Assembly (NCBI RefSeq): GCF_024296925.1
Contig: NZ_CP101125.1
Span: 1,676,501 to 1,740,500 of the forward strand
Origin: Pseudomonas nunensis
Lineage (GTDB): Bacteria; Pseudomonadota; Gammaproteobacteria; Pseudomonadales; Pseudomonadaceae
Reading direction: 5' to 3'
Length of the DNA stretch: 64,000 nt
Part shown: positions 26,618-36,017 of the stretch, in pieces
How the letters are laid out: the number at the start of each line of letters is the position of its first letter
Numbering within the stretch: position 1 is the first letter of the stretch
The notes under the pieces: generated by a model
What the model was told of the DNA's origin: nothing
Seen by the model: only the letters and a program-made list of their open reading frames with translations
Database searches by the model: none
Made by a program: the position numbers and the translations under genes

Positions 26618-28315
26618 ATGATTCGATACTTAAAAGAACTGCTGTTAGTTCTCTATTTGTTCAAGAGTTATGACTATTACCTTGAACGCCTGAATGCGAT
26701 GGGTATCGGTATTCCGTTGTTGTTATTTGGCGGGATGTTTGTGGTGCTGACGGTGGCGCTGTTCATGAGCGCGTACATCCGCCAGACGCTGATTAGACAT
26801 CTATTCGCTATAACGCTGTTTGTGTCGGCCGTGTTCTTTGACGTTTATACGAAAGTGACCGCCGATTACCTGACTTACAGCAGCTTCGTGTCGTTGGTGT
26901 ATTCCGGCGGTTTCATCCAGGAAGCGGCGTATCAGTACCGTGACCCGCTGATCAGTGGTGTGCTCAGCGGCTTGTTGCTGCTGTTCGGCATCGGGCTCAA
27001 ACCCCGTCGGCGGATGCCGTTGCCAGGCGCTCTGCTGGTGTCGGCGCCGGTGCTCGGGGTGTTGCTGCTCAGTGCGGTGCTATTCGTGCGGGCCGGCGAG
27101 GGCGCCCGGGGATTGCCGATCATGTACACGCCGCTGGCCTACCTGAACCTGTTTACCTATGAAGCACTGCACAACACCGTCGGCCCTCGGGAGCCGGTGA
27201 AACTGGCGCGCAATGATCAGCCGGTCGGCCATGACATCGTGCTGATCATCGACGAGAGCATTTCCGGCAATTACCTGGACATCAATGCGCCGTTCGGTGT
27301 GCACAGCAACCTCAAGGAAGCGCGCCCCGGCGTGGATATCTTCAACTATGGCTACGCCGCATCCATCGCCAATTGCAGCGCCGACACCAACGTCACCCTG
27401 CGCTACGGCGGCACCCGTGCCGACTACATGCGCATCAACACCACGCTGCCGTCGATCTGGCAGTACGCGAAACAGGCCGGGCTGCGCACCGTCTACATCG
27501 ACGCCCAGCGTACCGGCGGCAACCTGCAGAACCTGATGACCGATACCGAGAAAAAGGACATCGACGAGTTTGTGCAGTTCGACCAGACCAGCGTGCGCGA
27601 CCGCGACATGGCGGCGGCGACCAAGTTGATCGAACTGCTGAACGACGGCAAACCGGAACTGGTGGTTATCAACAAGGTGGGCGCGCATTTTCCGGTGCAC
27701 GACAAATACCCGGACGCCTTCATGGCCTACCGCCCGACCTTGCCACGCGGGCAGTTTGTCGAAGTGGCCGACACCGGCAAGCGTGACGGCTTCAATGGCC
27801 AACCGGACGATTGGGTGCTGTACCGCAACGCCTACAAGAACACGCTGCTGTGGAACGTCGGGGAGTTTTTCGCCCGGGTGTTCGCCCAGGCTGATCTGAG
27901 CAATGCGATGCTGATCTACACCTCGGATCACGGGCAGGATCTGCATGAGCGCGGCAACCTCGGACTGAATACCCACTGCGGCGGCGATCCGGTGGAGGAG
28001 GAAGGGTTGGTGCCGTTGGTGGTGATTCAGGGCAGCGGTTTGAAGACCCTGGACTGGTCGGCGCAGTTGGCCGCTAACAAGGATCGCTCCAGTCACTACA
28101 ACATCTTCCCGACGTTGTTGCAGTTGCTGGGCTATGACCTGGCAGGGGTTGAGGCGGTGTATGGCAAACCGTTGAACGTAGCAACGGCAGATGAATTCAC
28201 CTTCAACTACCGCTTCAATGCGCGGCTGGGAGCCAAGCCGGAGTGGAAGCATATCGATCTGAAGACCATTGTCACGCCGGGGCAGGCGGCGACGAGTGTG
28301 GCGGCGGGGCAGTGA
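26618..28315 (+). CDS. Membrane phosphoethanolamine-transferase/sulfatase-family protein
   Basis: About 565 residues. Five hydrophobic helices in the first ~180 residues are followed by a periplasmic alkaline-phosphatase-superfamily domain: metal-site motif LIIDESISGNY (nucleophile probably the Ser after DE), the loop NCSADTNVTLRYGG, NKVGAHFPVHDKYP, and YTSDHGQDLHERG with metal-binding Asp-His. The layout is that of EptA-like transferases, which move phosphoethanolamine (or phosphoglycerol) onto sugars of LPS or other glycans. ATGs at 26591 and 26618 are both possible, neither with a strong ribosome site; 26618 starts at the first helix. It diverges from the exopolysaccharide operon and could decorate that polymer. 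Confidence 0.8.
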   Translation: MIRYLKELLLVLYLFKSYDYYLERLNAMGIGIPLLLFGGMFVVLTVALFMSAYIRQTLIRHLFAITLFVSAVFFDVYTKVTADYLTYSSFVSLVYSGGFIQEAAYQYRDPLISGVLSGLLLLFGIGLKPRRRMPLPGALLVSAPVLGVLLLSAVLFVRAGEGARGLPIMYTPLAYLNLFTYEALHNTVGPREPVKLARNDQPVGHDIVLIIDESISGNYLDINAPFGVHSNLKEARPGVDIFNYGYAASIANCSADTNVTLRYGGTRADYMRINTTLPSIWQYAKQAGLRTVYIDAQRTGGNLQNLMTDTEKKDIDEFVQFDQTSVRDRDMAAATKLIELLNDGKPELVVINKVGAHFPVHDKYPDAFMAYRPTLPRGQFVEVADTGKRDGFNGQPDDWVLYRNAYKNTLLWNVGEFFARVFAQADLSNAMLIYTSDHGQDLHERGNLGLNTHCGGDPVEEEGLVPLVVIQGSGLKTLDWSAQLAANKDRSSHYNIFPTLLQLLGYDLAGVEAVYGKPLNVATADEFTFNYRFNARLGAKPEWKHIDLKTIVTPGQAATSVAAGQ

Positions 28316-28339
28316 GGTTTTTATTGGCTTGAGGGCCTC

Positions 28340-28404
28340 TTCGCGAGCAAGCCCGCTCCCACAGTTGAAATGCATTCCCCTGTGGGAGCGGGCGTGCTCG
28401 CGAA
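28340..28404. repeat. REPIN
   Basis: Inverted REP units with 25-base arms (28340-28364 and 28380-28404) differing at one position, and a 15-base loop. It lies between the convergent stops of the membrane transferase and the beta-propeller gene, where it may act as a transcript end. Confidence 0.8.
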
Positions 28405-28434
28405 GAACGATAACGCGGTGACATGACCATCCAT

Positions 28435-29340
28435 TCAACCCAACGCAATCACCCAAACCGCATTCCCGGATGAATCACACAGATACACACGCCTCCCATC
28501 AGCGCTGAACACCGGACTCTGCAAATACTGCCCCGCCTTGAACCGGCTGACGACCTGCCACGTCCCGGTGTCGATAAACGAGACACTCCGTTCAGCCGCA
28601 CTGCAACAACAGGCCAGGCGGCCGTCCGGGCTGAGGATGAAACCGTGGGGCAGTGCCGGCACGGGCAACAGGTCCACCACGTCATAGCTCGACAGGTCGA
28701 TCTTGGCGACGACACCTGCGGGCGTGCGATAGGGCACATAGCCAAAATGCCCTTCTGGGTCGAGGGCGAGTTCTTCAAAGGGCTCGGGCAGCGACAGGAC
28801 GGTGGCGATCTCGCCGCTCGCCGTGTTCATGGCTTTCAGTTCATGGTGCAGGTAGTCACAGAAAAACAGGCGACCGTCTCGACTGAGGACGGCAGCACTG
28901 GTCAATGAACCGGTGTCGAAACACCCGAGCGGTTTTCCGGCCAGTGGATCGACGACGCACACCTGGCGGTTGTCGTTGATATAAACCCGGTCACCCTTGG
29001 CATTGAGCGCAAGCGCATAACCCTCGCTGGCGGCGATTTCGCCAATGATGTTGTGCGTCGCAATATCCACGACCACGACCAGCGGTTTGCCCATCCCGCT
29101 CACATAGGCCCGGGTGCCCGAGGGATCAATGACAACGGCCAGCGGTTGGATGGGCAACCGCATGACGGCGCTCACGCGCAGGGCAATCGTGTCGATGAGC
29201 GACAGCGTGCTGTCTTCGGTGTTGCACACGCAGGCCACTGAACCCTGAACTGCCAGTGCCAGGCTGTTCGGCTCACGACCGACTTCGATATTCCCGATGA
29301 CTATCGGCTTGCGCAGGTATCTATCAACAGAGGTATTCAT
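28435..29340 (-). CDS. YncE/YVTN-family beta-propeller protein
   Basis: 301 residues. Repeated blades of ~40 residues (for example VVVDIATHNIIGEIAASEGYALALNAKGDRVYINDN; PHGFILSPDGRLACCCSAAERSVSFIDTGT) mark a beta-propeller of the YncE/surface-layer YVTN type. No signal peptide is seen, so it may be cytoplasmic. A GTG start 51 bases upstream is possible, but AGGTG is well spaced before the ATG at 29340. It is a single gene facing a divergent ABC transporter unit. Function unknown; such proteins often serve as protein-binding scaffolds. Confidence 0.65.
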   Translation of the reverse strand: MNTSVDRYLRKPIVIGNIEVGREPNSLALAVQGSVACVCNTEDSTLSLIDTIALRVSAVMRLPIQPLAVVIDPSGTRAYVSGMGKPLVVVVDIATHNIIGEIAASEGYALALNAKGDRVYINDNRQVCVVDPLAGKPLGCFDTGSLTSAAVLSRDGRLFFCDYLHHELKAMNTASGEIATVLSLPEPFEELALDPEGHFGYVPYRTPAGVVAKIDLSSYDVVDLLPVPALPHGFILSPDGRLACCCSAAERSVSFIDTGTWQVVSRFKAGQYLQSPVFSADGRRVYLCDSSGNAVWVIALG

Positions 29341-29513
29341 GGCCCTGGCACCTACCCTGTTTAACGTGGTTGCCGCCTTGGCATCAAACACTTCTTGTGT
29401 GACGTTATTAGATACCCGCCCCTGATCGACCGCTACTGTAAGAATTAACAGGTAGTCTATGGGCTCAGGCGAGTCCGCTATCCTTGCACCACGCTCATCA
29501 ATCAGGTTTTCCC

Positions 29514-30182
29514 ATGCTTCAGGTCCAGGGCGTTTTCAAAAGTTACGCCACCCCACAAGGTCCGCTGCCGGTGCTGCAAGGCATCGACCTCACGTTGAAA
29601 CCCGGCAGCAGCCTCGCGCTGATGGGCGAGTCGGGCAGTGGCAAAAGTACGTTGCTGCACCTGATCGCCGGGCTGGACAAGGTCGATCGCGGCAGCATCA
29701 GCAGCGGCGAGCATCGGCTGGAACAGATGAACGAAGGGCAACTGGCGAACTGGCGGCGCACGGAAATCGGCCTGGTGTTCCAGCAATTCAACCTGATCGG
29801 CAGTTTGCGGGTGGAGGACAATCTGGCGTTCCAGGCCCGTCTGGCCGGGCGCCACGACGCGCGTTGGCAAGCGCATCTGGTGCGGCGTCTGGGCCTGGGC
29901 GATTTGCTGCGGCGCTATCCGGAGCAATTGTCCGGCGGCCAACAACAGCGGGTTGCACTCGGCCGGGCCCTGGCCTCGCAACCGAAACTGCTGTTGGCGG
30001 ACGAGCCCACCGGCAGCCTCGATGAAGCCACCAGCGACGAGGTATTGAAGTTGTTGCTGGAACTGCTCGACGACACGCCGACGACCTTGTTGATGGTCAC
30101 GCACAGCCCGCGAGTTGCTGCACGCCTGGCGGAAAAAGTGGTGTTGCATCACGGCCGTCTGGTCGACGCGGACGCGCGCTGA
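29514..30182 (+). CDS. ABC transporter ATP-binding protein (LolD/MacB type)
   Basis: 222 residues. Walker A GESGSGKST, Q-loop VFQQFNLIGSL, ABC signature LSGGQQQRVALGRAL, Walker B LLLADEPTGSLD, and the H-switch VTHS are all present. The length and sequence fit the LolD/YbbA/MacB-type ATPases that pair with FtsX-family permeases. The ATG at 29514 has CAGG 7 bases upstream. The stop is one base before the GTG of the permease gene, so the two are an operon with the lipocalin-like gene after it. Confidence 0.9.
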   Translation: MLQVQGVFKSYATPQGPLPVLQGIDLTLKPGSSLALMGESGSGKSTLLHLIAGLDKVDRGSISSGEHRLEQMNEGQLANWRRTEIGLVFQQFNLIGSLRVEDNLAFQARLAGRHDARWQAHLVRRLGLGDLLRRYPEQLSGGQQQRVALGRALASQPKLLLADEPTGSLDEATSDEVLKLLLELLDDTPTTLLMVTHSPRVAARLAEKVVLHHGRLVDADAR

Positions 30183-30183
30183 G

Positions 30184-32655
30184 GTGCGGGTTTTTCGCGA
30201 AACCTTGCGCGCGCTGCTGAGCCATTGGCGCCAGCACCCGGTGCAGTTTTTCAGTGTGCTGACCGGGCTGTGGCTGGCGACCAGTCTGCTGACCGGCGTG
30301 CAGGCACTGAACAGTCAGGCGCGGGAAAGCTACGCCCGGGCCAGTCAATTGATCGGCGGCGAACCCCAGGCCAGTTTGAGTGCGCCCGGTGGCGGGGTGT
30401 TTTCCCAGCAATTGTTTGTCGAGCTGCGTCAGGCAGGGTGGCCGGTGTCGCCAGTGTTGCAAGGCCGGGTGACGCTCAAGGGCCACGTTGATCAGCGCTT
30501 GCAATTGATGGGCATCGAACCGGTGTCGCTGCCAGCCGGTTCGGCGGTGGCGGGGCAGGCGCTGGACATAGAACGCATCGTCGAATTTTTCAGCCCGCCG
30601 GGCAGTACCTGGATTTCGCCGCAGACCTTGCAAACCTTGGGGTTACGCGAGGGCGACACACCCGTTTCGGAGAGCGGGCAGACCTTGCCTGCGCTGCACG
30701 CCCAGCCCGATATGGCCCCCGGTGTGTTGTTGGTGGACATCGGTTTTGCTCAGCAGATCCTCGGTCTGCCGGATCAGCTTTCACGCCTATTGCTGCCCAA
30801 AGATTTCTCCGCAACCCTGCCCGAACAATTCAAAGGCCAACTCCAACTCAAGACCAGTGGCGAAGAAAACAACCTCGCGCGCCTGACCGAAAGCTTCCAC
30901 CTGAACCTCGATGCTTTGGGCTTTTTGTCGTTCGTGGTCGGCCTGTTTATCGTGCACGCAGCGATTGGCCTGGCGCTGGAACAACGTCGCGGTTTGCTGC
31001 GAACCCTGCGCGCCTGCGGAGTCAGTGCGCGGATGCTGATCGCTTGTCTCACGGTCGAACTGGGTGGCCTGGCATTGATCGGCGGCTTGGCAGGCGTCGC
31101 CAGCGGTTATCTGCTGGCCAGCGTGTTGCTGCCGGACGTCGCCGCCAGCCTGCGTGGGTTGTACGGCGCCGAAGTGGCGGGGCAGTTGAGCTTGAGTCCG
31201 TTGTGGTGGCTCAGTGGGGTCGGCCTGAGCCTGCTCGGTGCGTTACTGGCCGGCGCCAACAGCCTGTTGCGCGCGGCGCGCTTGCCGTTGTTGGCCCTGG
31301 CCAATCCGCAAGCCTGGCATCAGGCCCATGCGCGGTGGTTGCGGCGTCAGGGTTGGGTGGCCGCGACGGCGGCGCTGATCGCGCTGCTGGCGTTGATCTG
31401 GGGCGACAGCCTGGCGAGCGGTTTTGTGCTGATGGCCGCGCTGCTGCTCGGCGCCGCGCTGGCGCTGCCGGTGTTACTCAACACCGTGCTGAATCTGGTG
31501 TTGCACCGCAGTCGCACGGTGCTCGGTCAATGGTTTCTCGCCGATTGCCGCCAGCAACTGCCAGCCCTGAGTCTGGCGCTGATGGCGTTGCTGTTGGCGC
31601 TGGCGGCGAACATCGGTGCCGGCAGCATGACCGCCGGTTTCCGCCAGACCTTCAGCGACTGGCTCGAACAACGCCTGACCGCCGAGCTCTACCTCAATCC
31701 GCAAAACCCGGCTCAGGCCCGCGAGTTGCACACCTGGCTCAAACAGCAGCCGCAGGTTTCGGCGGTGCTGCCCAGTTGGCAAGTGTCGATCCAGCTGCAA
31801 GGCTGGCCAGCGGACGTCTACGGCGTGATCGATCACCCGAGCTATCGCCAACACTGGCCGCTGTTGGAGGCGCTGGGCGATAACCCATGGGAGCGTCTGG
31901 CCAAGGACGACACCTTGATGCTCAGCGAACAACTGGCGCGGCGGCTGAAGGTGCAACTGGGCGATCACCTGACCATCCCGACACCCAACGGCTCATGGTC
32001 GCCGCGGGTCGTCGGCATCTATGCCGATTACGGCAATCCCAAGGGCCACGTGCTGGTCAACGTCAACCACTTGCTGCGCGGCTGGCCGCAACTCACGCCG
32101 AACCGTTTCAACCTGCGGATCGACCCGGCAGCGATCCCGCCGTTCCTTACCGCACTGCAAAATCGCTTCGCCCTCGACGACAACCGCATCGTCGATCAGG
32201 CGCGGCTCAAGGGCTGGTCCACTCAAGTGTTCGAACGCACCTTCGCCGCCACCGCCGCCCTCAACAGCCTGACCCTCGGCGTCGCCGGCGTGGCGCTGTT
32301 CATCAGCCTGTTGACCCAGAGCCAAAGCCGCCTCGGCCAACTCGCGCCGCTATGGGCGCTGGGCGTGACGCGGCGGCAACTGATGCTGCTCAACCTCGGG
32401 CAAACCTGGCTGCTGGCCGTGCTGACGCTGATTCTGGCGTTGCCCCTGGGCATCGCGCTGGCGTGGTGCCTGGATACGGTGATCAACGTCCAGGCCTTCG
32501 GTTGGCGCCTGCCGTTGCGGGTGTTTCCGCTGCAACTGTTGCAGTTGATGGGGCTGGCGCTGCTCGCCACGCTACTGGCGTCGGCGTGGCCGCTCTACAC
32601 GTTGTACCGCACCCAACCGGCGGATCTGCTGAGGACATTTGCCCATGAGGATTAA
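30184..32655 (+). CDS. FtsX-family ABC transporter permease
   Basis: About 823 residues. The protein has two FtsX-type halves: an N-terminal helix (FFSVLTGLWLATSLLTGVQAL), a large periplasmic domain, membrane helices around residues 240-400, a second periplasmic region and C-terminal helices (SLTLGVAGVALFISLLT; LNLGQTWLLAVLTLILALPLGIALAW). A GTG start one base after the ATPase stop is chosen; an earlier in-frame ATG lies inside the ATPase gene. With the adjacent ATPase and the following lipoprotein it matches AttFGH-like export or lipoprotein-handling systems. The substrate is unknown. Confidence 0.87.
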   Translation: MRVFRETLRALLSHWRQHPVQFFSVLTGLWLATSLLTGVQALNSQARESYARASQLIGGEPQASLSAPGGGVFSQQLFVELRQAGWPVSPVLQGRVTLKGHVDQRLQLMGIEPVSLPAGSAVAGQALDIERIVEFFSPPGSTWISPQTLQTLGLREGDTPVSESGQTLPALHAQPDMAPGVLLVDIGFAQQILGLPDQLSRLLLPKDFSATLPEQFKGQLQLKTSGEENNLARLTESFHLNLDALGFLSFVVGLFIVHAAIGLALEQRRGLLRTLRACGVSARMLIACLTVELGGLALIGGLAGVASGYLLASVLLPDVAASLRGLYGAEVAGQLSLSPLWWLSGVGLSLLGALLAGANSLLRAARLPLLALANPQAWHQAHARWLRRQGWVAATAALIALLALIWGDSLASGFVLMAALLLGAALALPVLLNTVLNLVLHRSRTVLGQWFLADCRQQLPALSLALMALLLALAANIGAGSMTAGFRQTFSDWLEQRLTAELYLNPQNPAQARELHTWLKQQPQVSAVLPSWQVSIQLQGWPADVYGVIDHPSYRQHWPLLEALGDNPWERLAKDDTLMLSEQLARRLKVQLGDHLTIPTPNGSWSPRVVGIYADYGNPKGHVLVNVNHLLRGWPQLTPNRFNLRIDPAAIPPFLTALQNRFALDDNRIVDQARLKGWSTQVFERTFAATAALNSLTLGVAGVALFISLLTQSQSRLGQLAPLWALGVTRRQLMLLNLGQTWLLAVLTLILALPLGIALAWCLDTVINVQAFGWRLPLRVFPLQLLQLMGLALLATLLASAWPLYTLYRTQPADLLRTFAHED

Positions 32656-33700
32656 GGTCGGGATGCTGATGCTTCTGGCGTTGCTGAGCGGCTGCGATAA
32701 CTCGACGCCGGAGCAAAAGGGTTTTGCCGGCCTGGGCGGCGAGGCCGCTGCGTTTACCCCGGTGGTGCCTGGTCGCGTGTTCAGCTTTCCGGCGGATCAT
32801 GGGCCGCACGATGGATTTCGCATCGAGTGGTGGTACGTCACCGCCAATCTCAAGGACGACAAAGGGCAAGAGTTTGGCGTGCAATGGACGTTGTTTCGCA
32901 GTGCGTTGAAAGCCACGCCCGAGGTGCCCGGTTGGGGCAATCAGACAATCTGGCTCGGGCACGCGGCGGTCACCTCTGCCACGGCGCATCACGCCGCTGA
33001 ACGCTACGCCCGGGGTGGCGTGGGGCAGGCCGGGGTGAACGTGGCGCCGTTCAAGGCATGGATCGATGATTGGCGCTTCAGCGGTCCGTTGGCGGACATG
33101 CAACTCAGCGCGCGGGACAAAGGTTTCAGCTATCAACTGCGGCTGGTGTCGTCGCGCCCATTGGTGCTGCAAGGCGATAAAGGCTTCAGTCAAAAATCCG
33201 AACAGGGCCAGGCGTCGTACTACTACAGTCAGCCGTTTTTCCAGGCTAACGGTTCTTTGGAAATCGATGGCAAAACCTACACGGTCAGCGGCCCCGCATG
33301 GCTCGACCGCGAGTGGAGCAGCCAACCCCTGACCGCCAACCAGAGCGGCTGGGACTGGTTTTCCCTGCATCTGGACAGCGGCGAACAGGTGATGCTCTAC
33401 CGCATGCGGCAAAAGGACGGCGCGCCTTACGTCACTGGCACCTGGATCGATGCACAGGGTCAGACGCAGCTATTACATGGCGACGACATCAGCCTCACGC
33501 CTGGGGATACCGCCAAAGTCGCCGGACATTCGATGCCGGTGCGCTGGTCGATCAAAATCCCCGGCAAACACCTCGACATCACCACCACCGCACTGAATCC
33601 CAATGCGTGGATGAATCTGCGCATTCCGTATTGGGAGGGGCCGGTGCGCTTGAGCGGTAGTCATGCGGGGCAGGGGTACCTGGAAATGACCGGTTATTGA
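32645..33700 (+). CDS. Lipocalin-like (AttH / carotenoid 1,2-hydratase-like) lipoprotein
   Basis: 351 residues. A lipobox signal (LMLLALLSGC) makes it a lipoprotein. The family motifs FRIEWWYVTANL near residue 60 and GPAWLDREWSSQPL near 220 belong to the AttH/CrtC-like hydrolase fold (two lipocalin-like barrels). The start overlaps the permease gene by 11 bases, which indicates coupling. A role with the ABC permease in moving or modifying a lipidic molecule is inferred from the conserved three-gene arrangement; carotenoid chemistry is not implied. Confidence 0.85.
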   Translation: MRIKVGMLMLLALLSGCDNSTPEQKGFAGLGGEAAAFTPVVPGRVFSFPADHGPHDGFRIEWWYVTANLKDDKGQEFGVQWTLFRSALKATPEVPGWGNQTIWLGHAAVTSATAHHAAERYARGGVGQAGVNVAPFKAWIDDWRFSGPLADMQLSARDKGFSYQLRLVSSRPLVLQGDKGFSQKSEQGQASYYYSQPFFQANGSLEIDGKTYTVSGPAWLDREWSSQPLTANQSGWDWFSLHLDSGEQVMLYRMRQKDGAPYVTGTWIDAQGQTQLLHGDDISLTPGDTAKVAGHSMPVRWSIKIPGKHLDITTTALNPNAWMNLRIPYWEGPVRLSGSHAGQGYLEMTGY

Positions 33701-33762
33701 ATCGGAACTCTCGACGGAACGGCGTCCTCCTACGTTATGAAGCCCGTTCACTGGAGCCCGTC

Positions 33763-34005
33763 ATGAGCGACGACCTCAAACCCCCAGACCTCGCCACCTG
33801 GCAACGTTTGTTCGACGACAAAGCCTACTGGCAACAATCCCCCGATGCCCATTACAGCGAACTGCTGCGGGTGGCCGATGACTTGCTGGGGCAGGGCGCC
33901 ATCGACCTCGAACAGTGGCAAACCCTGAAAGCCAAGGCCGAGCAATCCCACCGGGATTCGCCTGCCGTCAATGTCGCCCGGGAAGTCGACGATCCCGAAG
34001 CCTGA
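33763..34005 (+). CDS. Small conserved acidic protein
   Basis: 80 residues, acidic and probably helical (DLATWQRLFDDKAYWQQSPDAHYSELLRVADDLL). No signal peptide or known motif. GGAG lies 8 bases before the ATG at 33763; the frame is open further upstream without a ribosome site. It is followed after 11 bases by another small gene, and the pair is likely cotranscribed. Function unknown. Confidence 0.6.
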   Translation: MSDDLKPPDLATWQRLFDDKAYWQQSPDAHYSELLRVADDLLGQGAIDLEQWQTLKAKAEQSHRDSPAVNVAREVDDPEA

Positions 34006-34016
34006 GGAACACTGCG

Positions 34017-34184
34017 ATGAAACCGATCACCGAATCCGAGCACCCCGACGAACCCCGGCCACCCGGTGAAACAGAGCGCGACAACGACGCCCTGCGCCCC
34101 ACCGATCCCAACAAACGCAAGGAAAACAGCAAAGGCACCGACAGCGGCGAATCCACCGCGCAGGAAACCGCCAACACTCCCTGA
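34017..34184 (+). CDS. Very small hydrophilic protein
   Basis: 55 residues, rich in Glu, Pro, Asp, Lys and Thr, with no hydrophobic core, so probably disordered. GAGG lies 9 bases before the ATG, and the gene follows closely after the 80-residue gene. The coding call rests on the ribosome site, operon position and an intact frame; composition alone does not prove it. Confidence 0.5.
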   Translation: MKPITESEHPDEPRPPGETERDNDALRPTDPNKRKENSKGTDSGESTAQETANTP

Positions 34185-34270
34185 ACAGCGTCTATGCTCA
34201 TTGGCACGCACGGAGCGGACCCTTGATCCAGAGCCGTGCGCTGCCATCAATCACAGGGAATGTACTGTTT

Positions 34271-34855
34271 ATGAAATTCAACGCACTGGCCCAGGCCATC
34301 ACCCTCGCCACCCTCCTGTCCGCCGCCAGCCTCAGCGCCATCGCTGCCGACATTCCACTGTCCGCCGCCGTAGAAGCCGATCAAGTCACCACCAAAGTCC
34401 TCGCCGTTGACGCCGCCAAACACCAGGTTGTCCTGGAAGGCGCCGAAGGTCGTCAAGTTCATGTACAACTTAGCGACAAGGCCAAAGACCTCGGCAACCT
34501 CAAAGTCGGCGATAAAGTTAACGTCGAAGTGACACATTCAGTGGCCGCCTACCTCGACACTGATGTCGACAAAGGCCTGCCAGGCTCCACCGAACGCACC
34601 GGCGACATCCGCGCCACCAAAGACAACCCGAACCCAGGCGGCGAAGCCTTCCGCCAGGTGCAAGTGCAGCTGAAAATCACCAAAATCGACACCAAGAAAA
34701 ACCAGGTCACCTTCGAAAACCCGGCCGGCCAATCGAAAACCGTCGACGTTGTGAAACCTGAAGTTCAAGCAAAACTGAAGGATCTGAAAGTCGGGCAGAG
34801 TGTTGTCGTGACTTACACCGATATCTTGAAAGTGACAACTCAACACGAAAGCTGA
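34271..34855 (+). CDS. Exported periplasmic protein of unknown function
   Basis: 194 residues with a signal peptide (MKFNALAQAITLATLLSAASLSAIAA). The mature part has two similar beta-rich blocks: VLAVDAAKHQVVLEGAEGRQVHVQLSD and ITKIDTKKNQVTFENPAGQSKTVDVVK, each followed by LGNLKVGDKVNVEVT or LKDLKVGQSVVVTYT. It is thus an internal duplication of an OB- or barrel-like fold. An in-frame extension upstream lacks a signal-compatible start. Role unknown; a periplasmic binding or stress protein is possible. Confidence 0.7.
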   Translation: MKFNALAQAITLATLLSAASLSAIAADIPLSAAVEADQVTTKVLAVDAAKHQVVLEGAEGRQVHVQLSDKAKDLGNLKVGDKVNVEVTHSVAAYLDTDVDKGLPGSTERTGDIRATKDNPNPGGEAFRQVQVQLKITKIDTKKNQVTFENPAGQSKTVDVVKPEVQAKLKDLKVGQSVVVTYTDILKVTTQHES

Positions 34856-35186
34856 GTATTGGCTCTATCTAGAGTGATTATTCTTGTACAGATTTTTGTA
34901 TAGGAATAATCGCTTTAATGTTCGAGCTGGTGAGTTTGATGTATGTAAGTTTGATCTCGATAAATATCCAGTGAAGTTGTGTGCATAAATTTCATGTGCA
35001 TGTATGCGGACATATTCATCGACTTCTATTAAAATACTTTTCGTTCGCCCAGTGTCAGGGCTCTTTACCGGTGCATGGATTGCCAGGCCATTACACTGGG
35101 CGAACACCTTCTTTCAAGTGAATACGTTAAGATACGCGGCATTTTTCAACTCAAGGAAGAAAACGGCTGCCGCCGTTCTGATACGG
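34856..35186. other. AT-rich gene-free stretch with two inverted repeats
   Basis: 331 bases between the exported protein and the VanW gene. It is clearly AT-richer than its surroundings. It contains a wobble-tolerant 14-base hairpin (34876-34889 with 34898-34911, U-rich loop) and a perfect 13-base inverted repeat (35043-35055 with 35093-35105) around a 37-base loop. A short frame on the minus strand (34865-35107) has no ribosome site or recognisable content and is not called. The region must hold the VanW gene promoter. Confidence 0.55.
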
Positions 35187-36014
35187 ATGAAACCACTTTC
35201 CCTCTACCACCCGGCCCTCTACTGGCTGCGAGTGTGGCAAAAACGACTGTTCCGCCAACTGTCCTGGCGCTTCTCCCGCAAGCGTTACACCTTGCTGTTG
35301 AACACCGAATCCCGGTTGCCGTTCCGTTACCTCAAACACACTTCAAAACTGATCCGCAAACTCGGCGATTCCGATATTGCACTGCAACACAACAAAGTCA
35401 TTAACCTGAAACTGGCCGTGGCCTCTGTGAATGGTGTGGTCATTCACCCTGGCGAGTACTTCTCCTTCTGCCGACTGGTGGGTCGACCGACGCGTAAACG
35501 CGGGTATGTCGAAGGCATGGAACTGTCCTTCGGTGAAGCACGCACGGGCGTCGGTGGCGGGATCTGCCAACTGAGCAACCTGATTCACTGGATGGCTATT
35601 CACTCGCCGTTGGTGGTGGTTGAGCGGTCAAATCACAGCTTTGATCCGTTTCCTGATGAGGGGCGGGTACTGCCATTCGGCTCCGGGGCAGCGATTTTTT
35701 ATAACTATGTTGATCTGGTTTTGTATAACCCGACGGATCGTTGTTTTCAGTTGAAATTGAAGGTGGGTGAGCAGCAGTTGGAAGGGGAGTTGTTGTGTGA
35801 GCAGGCGAGGGAGTTTCGGTATCACGTCTATCAACGTGAGCATCGGTTTTTGCGAGAGTGTGGGCGAGTGTTTCGGGAGAATGAGATATGGCGGGATGTA
35901 AGGACAAAGGGGCAGGAGAGTGAATTGGTGCGGAGTGAGCGGCTTTACAAAAATCGGGTAGTGGTGAAGTACGCAGTGGATGATGCGTTAGTTGAAATGC
36001 CGGTCGAAATATAA
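35187..36014 (+). CDS. VanW-family protein
   Basis: 275 residues. The VanW domain is clear: NLKLAVASVNGVVIHPGEYFSFCRLVGRPTRKRGYVEGMELSFGEARTGVGGGICQLSNLIHWMA, with the conserved G.GGGICQLSN motif. The basic N terminus (YWLRVWQKRLFRQLSWRFSRKRY) has no signal peptide. VanW proteins are widespread but their biochemical role is not known; some sit near cell-wall genes. The ATG at 35187 has only a weak ribosome site, and the open frame continues upstream without a better start. An intrinsic terminator follows the stop. Confidence 0.8.
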   Translation: MKPLSLYHPALYWLRVWQKRLFRQLSWRFSRKRYTLLLNTESRLPFRYLKHTSKLIRKLGDSDIALQHNKVINLKLAVASVNGVVIHPGEYFSFCRLVGRPTRKRGYVEGMELSFGEARTGVGGGICQLSNLIHWMAIHSPLVVVERSNHSFDPFPDEGRVLPFGSGAAIFYNYVDLVLYNPTDRCFQLKLKVGEQQLEGELLCEQAREFRYHVYQREHRFLRECGRVFRENEIWRDVRTKGQESELVRSERLYKNRVVVKYAVDDALVEMPVEI

Positions 36015-36017
36015 AGA

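Noticed and set aside
27080..28456. 458-codon minus-strand frame opposite the EptA-like gene
   Set aside because: Antisense to well-defined catalytic motifs; no recognisable fold or ribosome site.
34865..35107. 80-codon minus-strand frame in the AT-rich gap
   Set aside because: No ribosome site, no recognisable content, and it spans two inverted repeats.
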